Below, one piece after another: positions 55,343-64,000 of a stretch of 64,000 bases of DNA (positions are counted from its first letter, which is position 1; each line of letters starts with the position of its first letter). Made by a program: the position numbers and the translations under genes. Origin of the DNA: Acinetobacter chinensis (GTDB taxonomy: Bacteria > Pseudomonadota > Gammaproteobacteria > Pseudomonadales > Moraxellaceae); assembly GCF_002165375.2 (NCBI RefSeq), contig NZ_CP032134.1, positions 2,728,001-2,792,000 of the forward strand. Direction: 5' to 3'. The notes under the pieces are model-generated. The model was not told the DNA's origin and did not search any database. It saw only the letters and a list, made by a program, of their open reading frames with translations.

Positions 55343-55729
55343 TTAACCAAGAATTGCAGTTGCCTCGATCTCAAGCAGAATTTCAGGTTTTGCAAGAGAC
55401 TTCACTTCCACCAGTGTACAGGCAGGGAAATCACCCTCAAAAAACTCCTGACGTGCCTTCCATACTGCTGAGTTATTGGCAATATTGGTGACGAAGATCG
55501 TCATTTTGATGATGTTGTTCATGCTGCCACCAGCAGCTTCCACCAGATCCTTGATCTTCTGAAAAATGACCTGTGACTGTTCGTATTCAGCCCCTAAAAC
55601 TGTTTCACCATCTGGCTGACGGGCAGTCATACCTGAAATAAACACCTGATTGCCCACTTTTAAACAGTTCGACCACATACCTGGTGCAGGCTCTTTAACT
55701 GATGGCGAAATAATGCGTTCTTTTAACAT
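55343..55729 (-). CDS. Rid-family (YjgF) protein lacking the RidA arginine
   Basis: 128 residues with the YjgF fold (VFISGMTARQPDGETVLG, AAGGSMNNIIKMTIFV). The conserved P-A-R motif of true RidA imine deaminases reads FPACTLVEVKSL here, with Cys in place of Arg. It is therefore a different Rid subgroup. Several such proteins work as deaminases of aminomuconate-type intermediates, which would fit its place in the operon. Confidence 0.85.
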   Translation of the reverse strand: MLKERIISPSVKEPAPGMWSNCLKVGNQVFISGMTARQPDGETVLGAEYEQSQVIFQKIKDLVEAAGGSMNNIIKMTIFVTNIANNSAVWKARQEFFEGDFPACTLVEVKSLAKPEILLEIEATAILG

Positions 55730-55774
55730 ACCGTTTTCCTTTTATTTAAACTTCCTGATCATTCATATTTTCAG

Positions 55775-57340
55775 TTACAGGCTGATGCGTGAATCCCATG
55801 CGCTTTCACCACCCCAGTTAATGCACACGCTCTGGCGACGTACATAACCTTTCCATGCATCTGAACCCGCGGTACGACCACCACCTGTTTCTTTTTCACC
55901 ACCGAAGGCAGCACCGACATCTGCGCCTGTTGTACCCATATTGACCCGGACAATACCGCAGTCACTGCCTGCGGCAGAAAGGAACAGTTCAATATTGCTT
56001 AAATTTGAGCTGTGAATACCTGAAGCCAGACCCTGTGCAACACCGTTATGAATTGCGATGGCTTCTTCAAGATCGTCATAAGGCATAATAAATACGATCG
56101 GAGCAAAAGTTTCGTGCTGTACACAGTCCCATTCAGGCTGTACATCGGTAATCAGGCACGCTTCCACATACAGACCTGGTCGGTCAATACGCTGGCCACC
56201 ATAAACAACCTTACCGCCAAGTTCCTGCGCACGCTGAACAGTTGCCTGATATTCCTCTACAGCTCCTGCATCAATCAGAGGACCAACCACTGTATCTTTT
56301 TCACGCGGATCACCAATACGGATCTGATCAAAAGACTGTTTAAGCAGTTCAATCAGTTCAGCCATAACACTGCGATGAACAATCAGACGACGGGTACTGG
56401 TACAACGCTGCCCTGTGGTTCCTACTGCACCAAAAGTGATGGCACGGGCAGCCAGTTTTAAATCCGCAGTTTCATCAACAATACAGCCGTTATTTCCAGA
56501 ACATTCGAGCATGTATTTACGACCCAGCGTAGAACCCACGACATTGGCTACTTTTTTGCCCACACCCGTAGAGCCTGTAAATGACACCATGCTGACACGC
56601 TCATCACGGATCATCAGTTCTGCAACATCATTCTGCGCAGGGAGGAACAGCGTAAATACGCCTTCAAACTGCATTTCCTGCATTGCCTGATTTGCCAGTT
56701 TCTGCATCGCAATTGCTGTCAATGGCACTTTTGGACTTGGTTTCCATACCACAGTGTTACCACCGATCGCTGCAAGAAAACCATTTTGCGCCCATACCGC
56801 TGCCGGGAAGTTATATGCACTGATGACCCCAACCACACCTAAAGGCAACCACTGGTCATACATACGGTGCTTAACACGCTGAGACTGCTGGGTAAAGCCA
56901 TACATCATGCGGGACTGACCTGCTGCAAGCGTTGCCATATCGACCACTTCTTTTAGCTCGCCTTTAGCCTCCATCAGAGACTTACCTGTATCCAGGGCAA
57001 CAATTCCTGCCAGTGCGTCCATATTCTGCTGAACCAGCTGACCAATTCGGTTAATCAGCTCACCACGGCGAGGCGCTGGAACCATGCGCCATTTTTTCTG
57101 ATAGGCCACAGAAGTCTGCATAATTTCTTCGTAGTCTTCTGCGGTGGATGCAGCAATCTGCCCCACTGTTTCATTGTCTGCCGGACATACAGCCTGAATC
57201 ACTTCACGCCCTTCCACGCCAGACCAACCCTGTTTTACACCATAAGAACCAGCGTGCAGCTGATCCAGGTCAAATGTTTTTAAAACCTGTTCTGTATCAA
57301 ACAATGCATCTTCTGCATAATTTTTCTGTGCAATATTCAT
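55775..57340 (-). CDS. Aldehyde dehydrogenase (ALDH7-like)
   Basis: 521 residues. The NAD-binding and active-site blocks are WKPSPKVPLTAIAMQKL, FTGSTGVGKKV, the general base in MLECSGNNGCIV and the nucleophile in GTTGQRCTSTRRL. The GQRCT(S/T)xRRL form is typical of the ALDH7 (antiquitin/piperideine-6-carboxylate dehydrogenase) branch. In this operon it probably oxidises the semialdehyde made by ring cleavage. Confidence 0.88.
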   Translation of the reverse strand: MNIAQKNYAEDALFDTEQVLKTFDLDQLHAGSYGVKQGWSGVEGREVIQAVCPADNETVGQIAASTAEDYEEIMQTSVAYQKKWRMVPAPRRGELINRIGQLVQQNMDALAGIVALDTGKSLMEAKGELKEVVDMATLAAGQSRMMYGFTQQSQRVKHRMYDQWLPLGVVGVISAYNFPAAVWAQNGFLAAIGGNTVVWKPSPKVPLTAIAMQKLANQAMQEMQFEGVFTLFLPAQNDVAELMIRDERVSMVSFTGSTGVGKKVANVVGSTLGRKYMLECSGNNGCIVDETADLKLAARAITFGAVGTTGQRCTSTRRLIVHRSVMAELIELLKQSFDQIRIGDPREKDTVVGPLIDAGAVEEYQATVQRAQELGGKVVYGGQRIDRPGLYVEACLITDVQPEWDCVQHETFAPIVFIMPYDDLEEAIAIHNGVAQGLASGIHSSNLSNIELFLSAAGSDCGIVRVNMGTTGADVGAAFGGEKETGGGRTAGSDAWKGYVRRQSVCINWGGESAWDSRISL

Positions 57341-57360
57341 ATCTGTTTCAACCTGTTCTC

Positions 57361-57786
57361 TTAATCTTCTTTCTTTACAAAATCGCCAATCGTTTCATCT
57401 GTGTGATACACAGGTTTTTCGTAATAATGCGGGCCATCATAAATTTCGATCAGACGGCTGAACTGGTGAGCCAGTGTCGGACCATGCGGGTTGTCTTTTG
57501 GATTCATATAAAATGAACCGGCTTTGAGCGTCAGTGCCACATCGGTATATTCATATTCACCTTCCAGGCAGAACATGAACTGATTTGATGCATGTGTATG
57601 CCTGACCGGAATACATCCACCTTTCTGATATTCAAGCAACGCAATGGTTGCGCCTGTTTCAGTATTCTTCCAGAGAAAATACTGACGGAATCCATATTCT
57701 GGAAAATCAATCCACTCGTCTTCATTCAGTTCAGTGGTATTGAGCAATACTTCCAGGCTTTTAAATGTTTCTGCATTGATATCCAT
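57361..57786 (-). CDS. Cupin-domain protein
   Basis: 141 residues from the ATG at 57786 (AGGAAGGAT upstream). The cupin metal site can be read as RHTHASNQFMFCLEGEYEY, then a glycine-rich strand and NPHGPTLAHQFSR. Small cupins act as dioxygenases, isomerases or hydrolases. The exact step is unknown. Confidence 0.8.
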   Translation of the reverse strand: MDINAETFKSLEVLLNTTELNEDEWIDFPEYGFRQYFLWKNTETGATIALLEYQKGGCIPVRHTHASNQFMFCLEGEYEYTDVALTLKAGSFYMNPKDNPHGPTLAHQFSRLIEIYDGPHYYEKPVYHTDETIGDFVKKED

Positions 57787-57788
57787 AG

Positions 57789-58514
57789 TTATCCTTCCTG
57801 CTGCTGTGCACATTTCCATATGCTGTATTCTTTACGGCTGTCTTCTGTAGCGGGGAACAATCCAAAAATGGAATGCCCCTGCTGAATCTGAAGTGCTGCA
57901 AATGATTCATATTCAAAAGCATCCAGGGCTTCATCTGCCACCTGATCCACCAGTGCCTGTGGAATCACCACTACACCATCACCATCACCCACAATAATGT
58001 CGCCTGGATAAACTGCGACACCGCCACAACCCACGGGTTCATTCAGCGCAATAGGATGCAGTGCAATCGGCGTTGCCGGTGGTGCGTTGTGCTTCTGAAA
58101 ACATGGCAGACCAACCGCATGAATGGCAGGAGAATCACGGTATCCACCATCGGTCACCACGCCTGAAACACCACGGTATTTCAGGCGTGCAGCCATCATG
58201 TCGCCCATACTTGAGGCTTTTGTATTTCCAAAAGCATCAATCACCAGCACAGCACCTTCAGGGCATTCTTCAATAGCACGGCGGTGCATATTGTCGTTGC
58301 GGCTGTAATTGGTCATGTTGTCCAGATCTTCACGCGACGGCATAAACCTTAGGGTATAAGCCGGACCAACCAGCTGTGGCTGAGATGCATCTATCGGGAA
58401 AATACCGTGCATCATGACGTTCTTAAATCCGTGTTTCAGTAAAACGTTGGCAATATTCGCCGTGCCAACCCGCATCAGTTTTTCACGGGTCGGAGCTTTT
58501 AACGCGTATGTCAT
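57789..58514 (-). CDS. RraA-family protein (possible oxo-acid aldolase/decarboxylase)
   Basis: 241 residues from the ATG at 58514 with AGGAGA upstream. The RraA/HMG-CHA aldolase core GDMMAARLKYRGVSGVVTDGGYRDSPAI is intact, as is GDIIVGDGDGVVVIP. Although annotated in databases as a ribonuclease regulator, family members in aromatic operons act as class II aldolases on 4-hydroxy-2-oxo acids. It ends 2 bp before the cupin gene starts. The aldolase role is inferred from the operon. Confidence 0.85.
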   Translation of the reverse strand: MTYALKAPTREKLMRVGTANIANVLLKHGFKNVMMHGIFPIDASQPQLVGPAYTLRFMPSREDLDNMTNYSRNDNMHRRAIEECPEGAVLVIDAFGNTKASSMGDMMAARLKYRGVSGVVTDGGYRDSPAIHAVGLPCFQKHNAPPATPIALHPIALNEPVGCGGVAVYPGDIIVGDGDGVVVIPQALVDQVADEALDAFEYESFAALQIQQGHSIFGLFPATEDSRKEYSIWKCAQQQEG

Positions 58515-58522
58515 GAGATCTC

Positions 58523-59455
58523 CTACTGGAAGAATTCCAGTCCTGGTGCCATTCCCCACTGGGTGGTTTCGGTTGCTGTACCATTAAATTTCACAGGCTG
58601 TGCATGCTGATCAAGCATGTCACCATCGGTATAATGCTCAACCCTGAAACCGAAAGGGTCTTTCCAGTAATCAAAGATCTGACTGCCCAGCATATGTCTG
58701 CCAACACCACATTCCAGCTGATAGCCCTTTTCAACAAGGTAATCATGCGCTGTCATCACAGCATCCAGATCAATCACTTCAAAGGAACAGTGATGAACTC
58801 CCACCCAGTCGGACTGTAAAATCAGAATGGCATGATGATCCACTTTTTCAGCCCCATGGTTAAAACGTAAGAATGTTCCAACAACAGGTCCTTCTTCACC
58901 AGGAGGAACAAAATAATCTGAATGCAGCAGATCAAAACGTTCTTCCAGCCACTTCACTGATGCATCATGATTACTGACGTGCAGTACAAAATGTCCCAGT
59001 TTGATTGCCTGACATGGCTTCCGTTTCACCCGGATGCATTCATTCAGCCGTGGCTTACTGTCTGCATTATTAAAATGAAATGCCTTGCGCTCAGTGGTTT
59101 CACTGTGTTTCTCACGCCCCCAGATGGCTTTGATTTCAAAACCGTCCGGCATGGTCATCACGACCTGATAACCACCGCCTGGCTCACCGGTTTCCTGCAC
59201 CGCAGAAGAACCGTCCATTTCAGCAAGCTGTTCCAGGTCTTCACGACTTGAAACCTCAATGGATGCTCCAATAAAACGCTGTTTTTCCTCGCGATGTGTG
59301 ACATGGATATGATGCTGTTCACCACTGCCACGCATATACAGCACATCGTCATTTTTACTGACACAAGTCAGACCAAAATCGGTCATGAACGTTTCCATTA
59401 ACCCAAGATCTGGCACTGCATAAGTGACCTGTGCAATTTCAATCGGTTTAGCCAT
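58523..59455 (-). CDS. Type I extradiol ring-cleavage dioxygenase (VOC fold)
   Basis: 310 residues, two VOC domains. The Fe(II) ligands fit the second domain: His in LGHFVLHVSNHD, His in VGVHHCSFEV and Glu in FRVEHYTDGDM. The first domain has lost its ligands, as usual. It starts 28 bp after the flavin reductase. This is the ring-opening step of the operon; the catechol-like substrate is unknown. Confidence 0.88.
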   Translation of the reverse strand: MAKPIEIAQVTYAVPDLGLMETFMTDFGLTCVSKNDDVLYMRGSGEQHHIHVTHREEKQRFIGASIEVSSREDLEQLAEMDGSSAVQETGEPGGGYQVVMTMPDGFEIKAIWGREKHSETTERKAFHFNNADSKPRLNECIRVKRKPCQAIKLGHFVLHVSNHDASVKWLEERFDLLHSDYFVPPGEEGPVVGTFLRFNHGAEKVDHHAILILQSDWVGVHHCSFEVIDLDAVMTAHDYLVEKGYQLECGVGRHMLGSQIFDYWKDPFGFRVEHYTDGDMLDQHAQPVKFNGTATETTQWGMAPGLEFFQ

Positions 59456-59483
59456 AATTCAAATCCTTTTGCTGCCTGCCCAT

Positions 59484-60026
59484 TCAGCCTGCAAGCTGTC
59501 CATACTGACCACAATGAAACACCAGTGGACGTGTATCTTCCTGCTGTTTCAGATTAGTCACCAGTCCTACAAAAAGCGTATGGTCACCACATGGGTACGC
59601 AAACTGCAACTTGGTCACCACCTGAACTGAAGCATTCTGGATCACAGGAAAACCATCAATATATTCAAATTCAGGGTTGAAATTTTCATCCCGCTTTCCG
59701 GCAAAATGATTACTGATCTGCTTCTGGTTTTCGTTCAGAATACTGATACCGAAACGCTCCCCCAGGCTGATTTTTTCATGTGAGGCTGCTTTATTGTCCA
59801 CCGAAACCAGCACCAGTGCCGGCTCAAGTGAACCTGACATGAAAGCATTTGCAGTCATTGCATGAGGCTGACCATCATGGCATGAGGAAATCACAACAAC
59901 GCCTGTCGCAAATTTACCCATCGCATTACGGAATTCTCGAGTAGTAAAATCCACTTCAGTCTGATTTGCTTTCATGATGTTCACCATTTCACCCAGGGTT
60001 GTTACCTGTAAATTTGCAACTGTCAT
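59484..60026 (-). CDS. Flavin reductase (partner of the monooxygenase)
   Basis: 180 residues of the HpaC/flavin-reductase fold: FRNAMGKFATGVVVISS, AMTANAFMSGSLEPALVLVSVDN and CGDHTLFVGLV. It would supply reduced flavin to the HpaB-type oxygenase encoded 35 bp upstream. The ATG at 60026 is preferred, with AAGGAT upstream; an internal ATG near 59975 is possible. Confidence 0.88.
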   Translation of the reverse strand: MTVANLQVTTLGEMVNIMKANQTEVDFTTREFRNAMGKFATGVVVISSCHDGQPHAMTANAFMSGSLEPALVLVSVDNKAASHEKISLGERFGISILNENQKQISNHFAGKRDENFNPEFEYIDGFPVIQNASVQVVTKLQFAYPCGDHTLFVGLVTNLKQQEDTRPLVFHCGQYGQLAG

Positions 60027-60061
60027 TGTTCAATATCCTTATATAGACAAATGGTTCAGAA

Positions 60062-61621
60062 TTATTTTCTGTTCAGAATGCTGACATCATCCGGATTTAC
60101 CAGATCAGGGACTGTCCATCCATTAATGTCATATTCATCCATTGCTTTCTGAGCAAAGTCCTTACAGTAGTCGAGTAAGCCTGTTCCCTGAGCGGCAAAC
60201 AGGTTGGTCTGACGGGTTACATCATTACTGCCGATGTAGTTAATTTCATACAGCTCATGACGTGCGCCAAACTCTGTACCAATGGCATCCCATAACATTT
60301 TCATGACTTTGACGCGCTCAATCGCATCTTTACCGTTCGAGCCACGAACATAGGTGTCCAGATAGCCACGAATCTGCGGATTCTTGAAATCATCTGCATG
60401 AGAGTTCAGATAAATCAGACCGCTTGCAACAATCTGTTCAATAATATTTTTAATCTTTGGCATCGCCAGCTGATTCATCACACGGTAAGCACCTGCATGA
60501 TGTGGATCTGGACGGATCATGCCATTCCATGGTTTTGCACTCTTTGCCATTGCATCAGATAACGCCCAGAAAGTATTGCGCCATGCAATCACTTCACCCA
60601 TCTGAGACATCACACCGTGGAATTTTTCTGCGCCTGTAATTTCCAGTGCTTTTGCCAGTGTACCTACCAGGAAATCCAGTTTTACTGCAAAGCGTGTGCA
60701 GCCATGTAAAGATGCACGCTCCAGATAACCTGAACCGATGTTGTATGCATTTGCCTGTTTTAAATCGTTATGAATAAAAACGTCTTCCCATGGAATAAAG
60801 ACATTATCCATCACCAGAATCGCATCGTTCTCATCCAGACGGCTGGAAAGTGGATAGTCAAATGGACTGCCCAGCACAGCTGCACGATATTCGTTGGACA
60901 TACGGCAAAGCAGTTTCACACCTGGTGCATTGGTTGGCATGATAAAGACCGGAGAGAAGGCAGGATCCTGTATCGCCACCTGCCCCACATGACCGATGAA
61001 GGTATAATGTGTAAGAGCTGAACCTGTTGCCACAACCTTGGCACCCGAAACATAAATCCCTTTGTCATCTTCTTTGACAACACGGACAAAAACATCTTTA
61101 CCTGCATCTGCACCCATTCCACGGTCAACAGGTGGATTCATAATGGCATGGTTGATAAACCATGTTTTTTCCTGTGCCTTGCGGTACCAGCGACGGGCAT
61201 TGTCTTCATAACCTTTATAAAACTCTGCATTTGCGCCAAGTGTTCCCAGGAAGCAGCCTTTATAATCAGGAGAACGTCCCATCCAGCCCCATGAAATACG
61301 CTGCCATTCTGCAATCGCATCACGTGAAGCCACCTGCTCTTCAACATTGTTGGCGGCGCGGAAGAAGCGATGAGTAAAACCACCCCACTCTGTTGGTACC
61401 GTTAAAATATCCTTTGTTTCCGGTGCATGCAGTGCGTCATACATCCGTGCAATCATACGTGCTGAATTACGGAATGCAGGGTGATCAGCAATGTTTTCTA
61501 CACGCTCACCATAAATCCATACTTCACGACCATCATTCAGACTTTCCAGATACTCTTTCCCTGTAAATGGAATATAATCCTTATTCACTGCAACGCTTTC
61601 AGCATCTACTTTACTGTTCAT
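60062..61621 (-). CDS. HpaB-type two-component flavin monooxygenase, oxygenase subunit
   Basis: 519 residues of the 4-hydroxyphenylacetate 3-hydroxylase family, with FTGKEYLESLNDGREVWIYGERV at the start, KDVFVRVVKEDDKGIYVSGAKVVATGSAL, and VFIPWEDVFIH. These enzymes ortho-hydroxylate phenols with FADH2 from a separate reductase. It is the first gene of the eight-gene operon. The substrate is not necessarily 4-hydroxyphenylacetate, since hpaE/F/H/I partners are missing. Confidence 0.88.
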   Translation of the reverse strand: MNSKVDAESVAVNKDYIPFTGKEYLESLNDGREVWIYGERVENIADHPAFRNSARMIARMYDALHAPETKDILTVPTEWGGFTHRFFRAANNVEEQVASRDAIAEWQRISWGWMGRSPDYKGCFLGTLGANAEFYKGYEDNARRWYRKAQEKTWFINHAIMNPPVDRGMGADAGKDVFVRVVKEDDKGIYVSGAKVVATGSALTHYTFIGHVGQVAIQDPAFSPVFIMPTNAPGVKLLCRMSNEYRAAVLGSPFDYPLSSRLDENDAILVMDNVFIPWEDVFIHNDLKQANAYNIGSGYLERASLHGCTRFAVKLDFLVGTLAKALEITGAEKFHGVMSQMGEVIAWRNTFWALSDAMAKSAKPWNGMIRPDPHHAGAYRVMNQLAMPKIKNIIEQIVASGLIYLNSHADDFKNPQIRGYLDTYVRGSNGKDAIERVKVMKMLWDAIGTEFGARHELYEINYIGSNDVTRQTNLFAAQGTGLLDYCKDFAQKAMDEYDINGWTVPDLVNPDDVSILNRK

Positions 61622-61775
61622 TTTCCATATCCTTATTTACGTTATTTATAGCGCAATCTTTTACGCTTTCCCTTTGTCTTGAAATGAGATTAACAAGCTT
61701 ATTTATATGCGTCCAATCATGAATTAAGCCCCTATATATAACTTTTTAGTTATAAATAAAACACCCTTAAAATAA

Positions 61776-61812
61776 AAAAAGACACGTTGATACTAACGTG
61801 TCTTTTATATGA
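61776..61812. terminator. Terminator downstream of the NCS1 permease
   Basis: AAAAGACACGTT and AACGTGTCTTTT pair around GATACT. It separates the permease transcript from the catabolic operon. Confidence 0.9.
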
Positions 61813-61833
61813 AAAGTAAAGTGTTTTTGCGCT

Positions 61834-63300
61834 TTATTCAGCAGCATCCAATGCTCGATCAGCCTGAGCATAGCCTGTCGCAGTTCCTTCTGGCAGCAGT
61901 TTTCTCAACACCGGATAAAACACTAAGGAAGTTGCCAGTGTGACAAAGAAGCCCAGCTCAAAGGTTTTTGTTGCAATCAGTGCAATACCGATTCCAGAGG
62001 TGATCACCAGCGTCAGTACACCGGCCCAGTTACAATTTTCAACCTTTGCTGTCTGCAGTGAAAACTGTCCTTTTCGTACAAAGTAATAATCGGCCAGCAT
62101 CACGCCACATAAACTCATGGTCATACATCCCAGATAGGAAAGCCATGCAACAAACTGCCCCAGAATTCCACCTGCAATCATGAACAGTGCAAAGATATTG
62201 CCCAGTACCACCATAAAGGCTCTGCCCGGTTTTTTGCCTGTCAGTGCATCCAGCAGATTGACCAGTGCCAGTGACCCTGAATATGCATTGACTGCCTGAG
62301 CTTTTGCCTGAGCCGCGTAAATGGTAATAAAACCCACCCAGCCTGCCAGTACCACAAAGAATGCACCGGTGTTGCTCATGGCAAATCCACCTGCTGCTTC
62401 GGCTGCCTGCTGAGGAGACATACCTGCATTACGCTGCATCAGATATTCAGCAACTTCAGGCACACCACCAATAATGACCAGTCCACCCAGTACGATCATC
62501 AGAAGATTCTGAGTCAGTGGTCCCGCCAGTGCCAGTACTTTTACATCCTGAGTGTTGCGGCAGTATCTTGCAAAATCCGTAGTGACCAGTGAAATCGTCC
62601 CAGCAGTCGCTCCCATCAGTACAAGTGCTGTACTCAATTTGGTCCAGAAACCACCAGGAATGACTCCTGTTGAATTAAAGACCTGCATCGGATCCATTCC
62701 ACGGACACCATAAATCTGATAAATCATATAGAACGTGACCACCAGTGTAATCACAATCATGAATTTTGATGCTTTCAGTGCAATCTGCAGACCAAAAATT
62801 GCCAGCAGAATCCACGCCAGTGTCAGCAATCCATATAATCCAATCCGGACAGGCACCGTGTCCTGCAGATTAAACATCAACAAAGTCCCTTCATAGAGCA
62901 AAGCACTTTCCAGTGCCAGAAACCCCAGAATCATAAATGCAAAAATAGCAGCACCCAGTGAAGAACCTTTCACCCCAAATCCAAAAAAACGCGATGTTAC
63001 TGTGCTGGACATGCCCGTCTGATAGGTCATTTTCCCCAGGAAATAACTGAGGGTAAAACCCACAATTGCTGCAATCAATCCGGCCAGCAGACCGATCCAA
63101 AACCCTGAAAGCAATACGGTAAAGCCACCGATTGCAAAAATAACCAATGCTGTGGCAACCCCGACAGGGCTCATTGCCAGTTTAAATCCACTCTGACGTT
63201 CTTCCATTGGAACACTGACCAGTGCATGATCTTCCACTGCCTGAGCAATGCCTGAACCTGCCTGATTTATTCCTTGTGAACTGATTTCTTTTGTATTCAT
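61834..63300 (-). CDS. NCS1-family purine/cytosine-type permease
   Basis: This inner-membrane symporter has about 12 helices and nearly 490 residues, counted from the third of three adjacent ATGs (63300), which has AAAGGG at the best spacing. VEDHALVSVPMEERQSGFKLAMSP opens it (shortened), and PVSTDFARYCRN-like TTDFARYCRNTQDVK is the NCS1 signature. NCS1 carriers take up nucleobases, hydantoins, allantoin or similar nitrogen heterocycles. Next to the operon it suggests a nitrogen-containing substrate. Confidence 0.85.
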   Translation of the reverse strand: MNTKEISSQGINQAGSGIAQAVEDHALVSVPMEERQSGFKLAMSPVGVATALVIFAIGGFTVLLSGFWIGLLAGLIAAIVGFTLSYFLGKMTYQTGMSSTVTSRFFGFGVKGSSLGAAIFAFMILGFLALESALLYEGTLLMFNLQDTVPVRIGLYGLLTLAWILLAIFGLQIALKASKFMIVITLVVTFYMIYQIYGVRGMDPMQVFNSTGVIPGGFWTKLSTALVLMGATAGTISLVTTDFARYCRNTQDVKVLALAGPLTQNLLMIVLGGLVIIGGVPEVAEYLMQRNAGMSPQQAAEAAGGFAMSNTGAFFVVLAGWVGFITIYAAQAKAQAVNAYSGSLALVNLLDALTGKKPGRAFMVVLGNIFALFMIAGGILGQFVAWLSYLGCMTMSLCGVMLADYYFVRKGQFSLQTAKVENCNWAGVLTLVITSGIGIALIATKTFELGFFVTLATSLVFYPVLRKLLPEGTATGYAQADRALDAAE

Positions 63301-63591
63301 CATCATCCCTTTTATGCAGTTATAGAGGCACCAGTCCACTGGTGATTCCTCTTAATAAACAGATGTATTACGCTGTTTTCTTTGACTGCTATTTTTCGGA
63401 TGAACAGGTAAATATGTCTAATCATGTTTCGGTCAGCATTGATAACCTAAATGATATAAATGTATTTTAAATTCTATAATTTTATATTTATTAATTATTT
63501 AAATTAAACTCATCAGCCTGATTCAATTCACAACCAATAAAAAAGTGACGGTAAAAACCGTCACTTTGAGATCACGAACCAGAAAAACTGT
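63301..63591. other. Intergenic region, permease promoter and copZ terminator
   Basis: 291 bp. It holds a bidirectional hairpin at 63538-63567 and the permease promoter. No ORF. Confidence 0.45.
63538..63567 (-). terminator. Terminator after the copZ-like gene
   Basis: AAAGTGACGGT-AAAA-ACCGTCACTTT hairpin, with a T run on the minus strand. Confidence 0.9.
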
Positions 63592-63786
63592 TTATTTCAG
63601 CTGAGCTTTCCAGCCGTCTTCTGCAAGTGCTGCAACAACCGCTGCTGTATCCTGCTGAGTTTCAATGTCCACGAGTTTATTCGGAATATCAATATTGACT
63701 GTCGCATTTTCATCCAGCTCTTTTAAGGATGCTGTTACGCCACGTGCACAGCCACCACAGGTCATATTTTCAACATAAAGTTTCAT
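63592..63786 (-). CDS. copZ: CopZ-like copper chaperone (HMA domain)
   Basis: A 64- or 65-residue single HMA domain. The metal site is ENMTCGGCARGV (MxCxxC), and the fold ends with EDGWKAQL. AGGAGT lies 6 bp before the ATG at 63786; the previous ATG at 63789 is also possible. It lies downstream of cueR and a CueR-type operator. Confidence 0.9.
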   Translation of the reverse strand: MKLYVENMTCGGCARGVTASLKELDENATVNIDIPNKLVDIETQQDTAAVVAALAEDGWKAQLK

Positions 63787-63844
63787 CATTGACTCCTTTT
63801 TCAGCGCATTGTGCTGAGTTTCTTTGTTTGATGATTTACTGTAA

Positions 63845-63865
63845 ACCTTGACATGATGGCAAGGT
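63845..63865. promoter_or_regulatory. CueR/MerR-type operator before copZ
   Basis: ACCTTG and CAAGGT form a 21-bp dyad. On the minus strand, TTGCCA lies within it and a TAAATC-like -10 is 18-19 bp away. The long spacer is typical of MerR-type copper promoters. Confidence 0.7.
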
Positions 63866-63878
63866 CAAGCTTATTGCA

Positions 63879-64000
63879 TCACTTTTTTGAACTGTTTTCT
63901 GAACTGCTTCCCAGTTCAATCTGCTCAAGGATGGAACACTCAGGGCGGGTATCACCTGCACAGCAGGACACCGATGCCTGCAGGCTGTTGACCATTTCCT
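63879..64000 (-). CDS. cueR: CueR-type copper regulator, C-terminal end only
   Basis: The last 40 codons of a MerR-family regulator run off the right edge of the window. The C-terminal metal loop CAGDTRPEC (two Cys with seven residues between) followed by SILEQIELG is the CueR pattern. The stop is at 63879. The copZ-like gene and operator next to it support copper sensing. Confidence 0.72.
   Translation of the reverse strand, partial: EMVNSLQASVSCCAGDTRPECSILEQIELGSSSENSSKK

Noticed and set aside
60062..61621. Naming the operon hpaBC / homoprotocatechuate pathway
   Set aside because: The downstream genes do not match HpaF, HpaH or HpaI, and a Rid protein, a cupin and an RraA-like protein are present instead.

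Overview
This window looks like a chromosomal segment of an Acinetobacter species. The basis is a fused nuoCD gene, a wax ester synthase/DGAT very close to the A. baylyi enzyme as I remember it, a complete 1087-bp copy of ISAba125, the gene order mreBCD-maf-rng opposite gatCAB, and low G+C. I cannot name the species.

Layout. 1-7300 is core: the start of the nuo operon (nuoA, nuoB, nuoCD cut by the window edge), a small conserved gene, ispA, a lone prpF-family gene and an aroP-like permease. 7373-19025 is an integrated island of about 11.6 kb in tRNA-Arg(CCT). It is bounded by a 14-bp direct repeat and carries a P4-type integrase, an IS3-family element, an AlpA-type regulator, a tightly overlapped operon ending in a DUF3987 primase/helicase-like gene, a symmetric six-copy iteron cluster that resembles a replication origin, a DUF4238-like gene, a candidate Panacea (DUF4065) toxin-antitoxin pair, and about 1.2 kb of non-coding DNA with six unusual period-10 repeats whose variable words co-vary.

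19775-24286 holds three tandem FadL-type outer-membrane transporters, each preceded by the same AGAG-N6-CTCT palindrome. 24362-35822 is core again: thrH, cysH, wax ester synthase, a 57-residue gene, rng-maf-mreDCB, and gatCAB in the opposite direction. 35838-39800 is a decaying accessory pocket. It holds a putative abortive-infection gene (putAbiC type) split by ISAba125 with a CAA target duplication, and removing the IS restores one 496-codon frame. It also holds a frameshifted secreted-protein gene between AGGGAGAGG-type repeats.

39809-47626 carries two related lipoproteins, a LysR regulator opposite a split chromate-transporter pair, a DJ-1/PfpI protein, an SbmA-like transporter and small genes. 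47780-50268 is a DNA-methylation cluster (vsr, a phage-type cytosine-methylase-like gene and a C5 methyltransferase) with no visible restriction enzyme. 50636-63300 is a catabolic region: two Tsx/OmpK-like porins, a secreted MBL-fold hydrolase, a LysR regulator, and an eight-gene operon on the minus strand (HpaB-type monooxygenase, flavin reductase, extradiol dioxygenase, RraA-like protein, cupin, aldehyde dehydrogenase, Rid-family protein, FAA hydrolase) next to an NCS1 permease. This looks like a complete meta-cleavage route for an unidentified, possibly nitrogen-containing, aromatic. The window ends in a copper locus with a copZ-like gene, a CueR-type operator and the end of cueR.

Functions are assigned from motifs read by eye and from recalled families. 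No database search was run.
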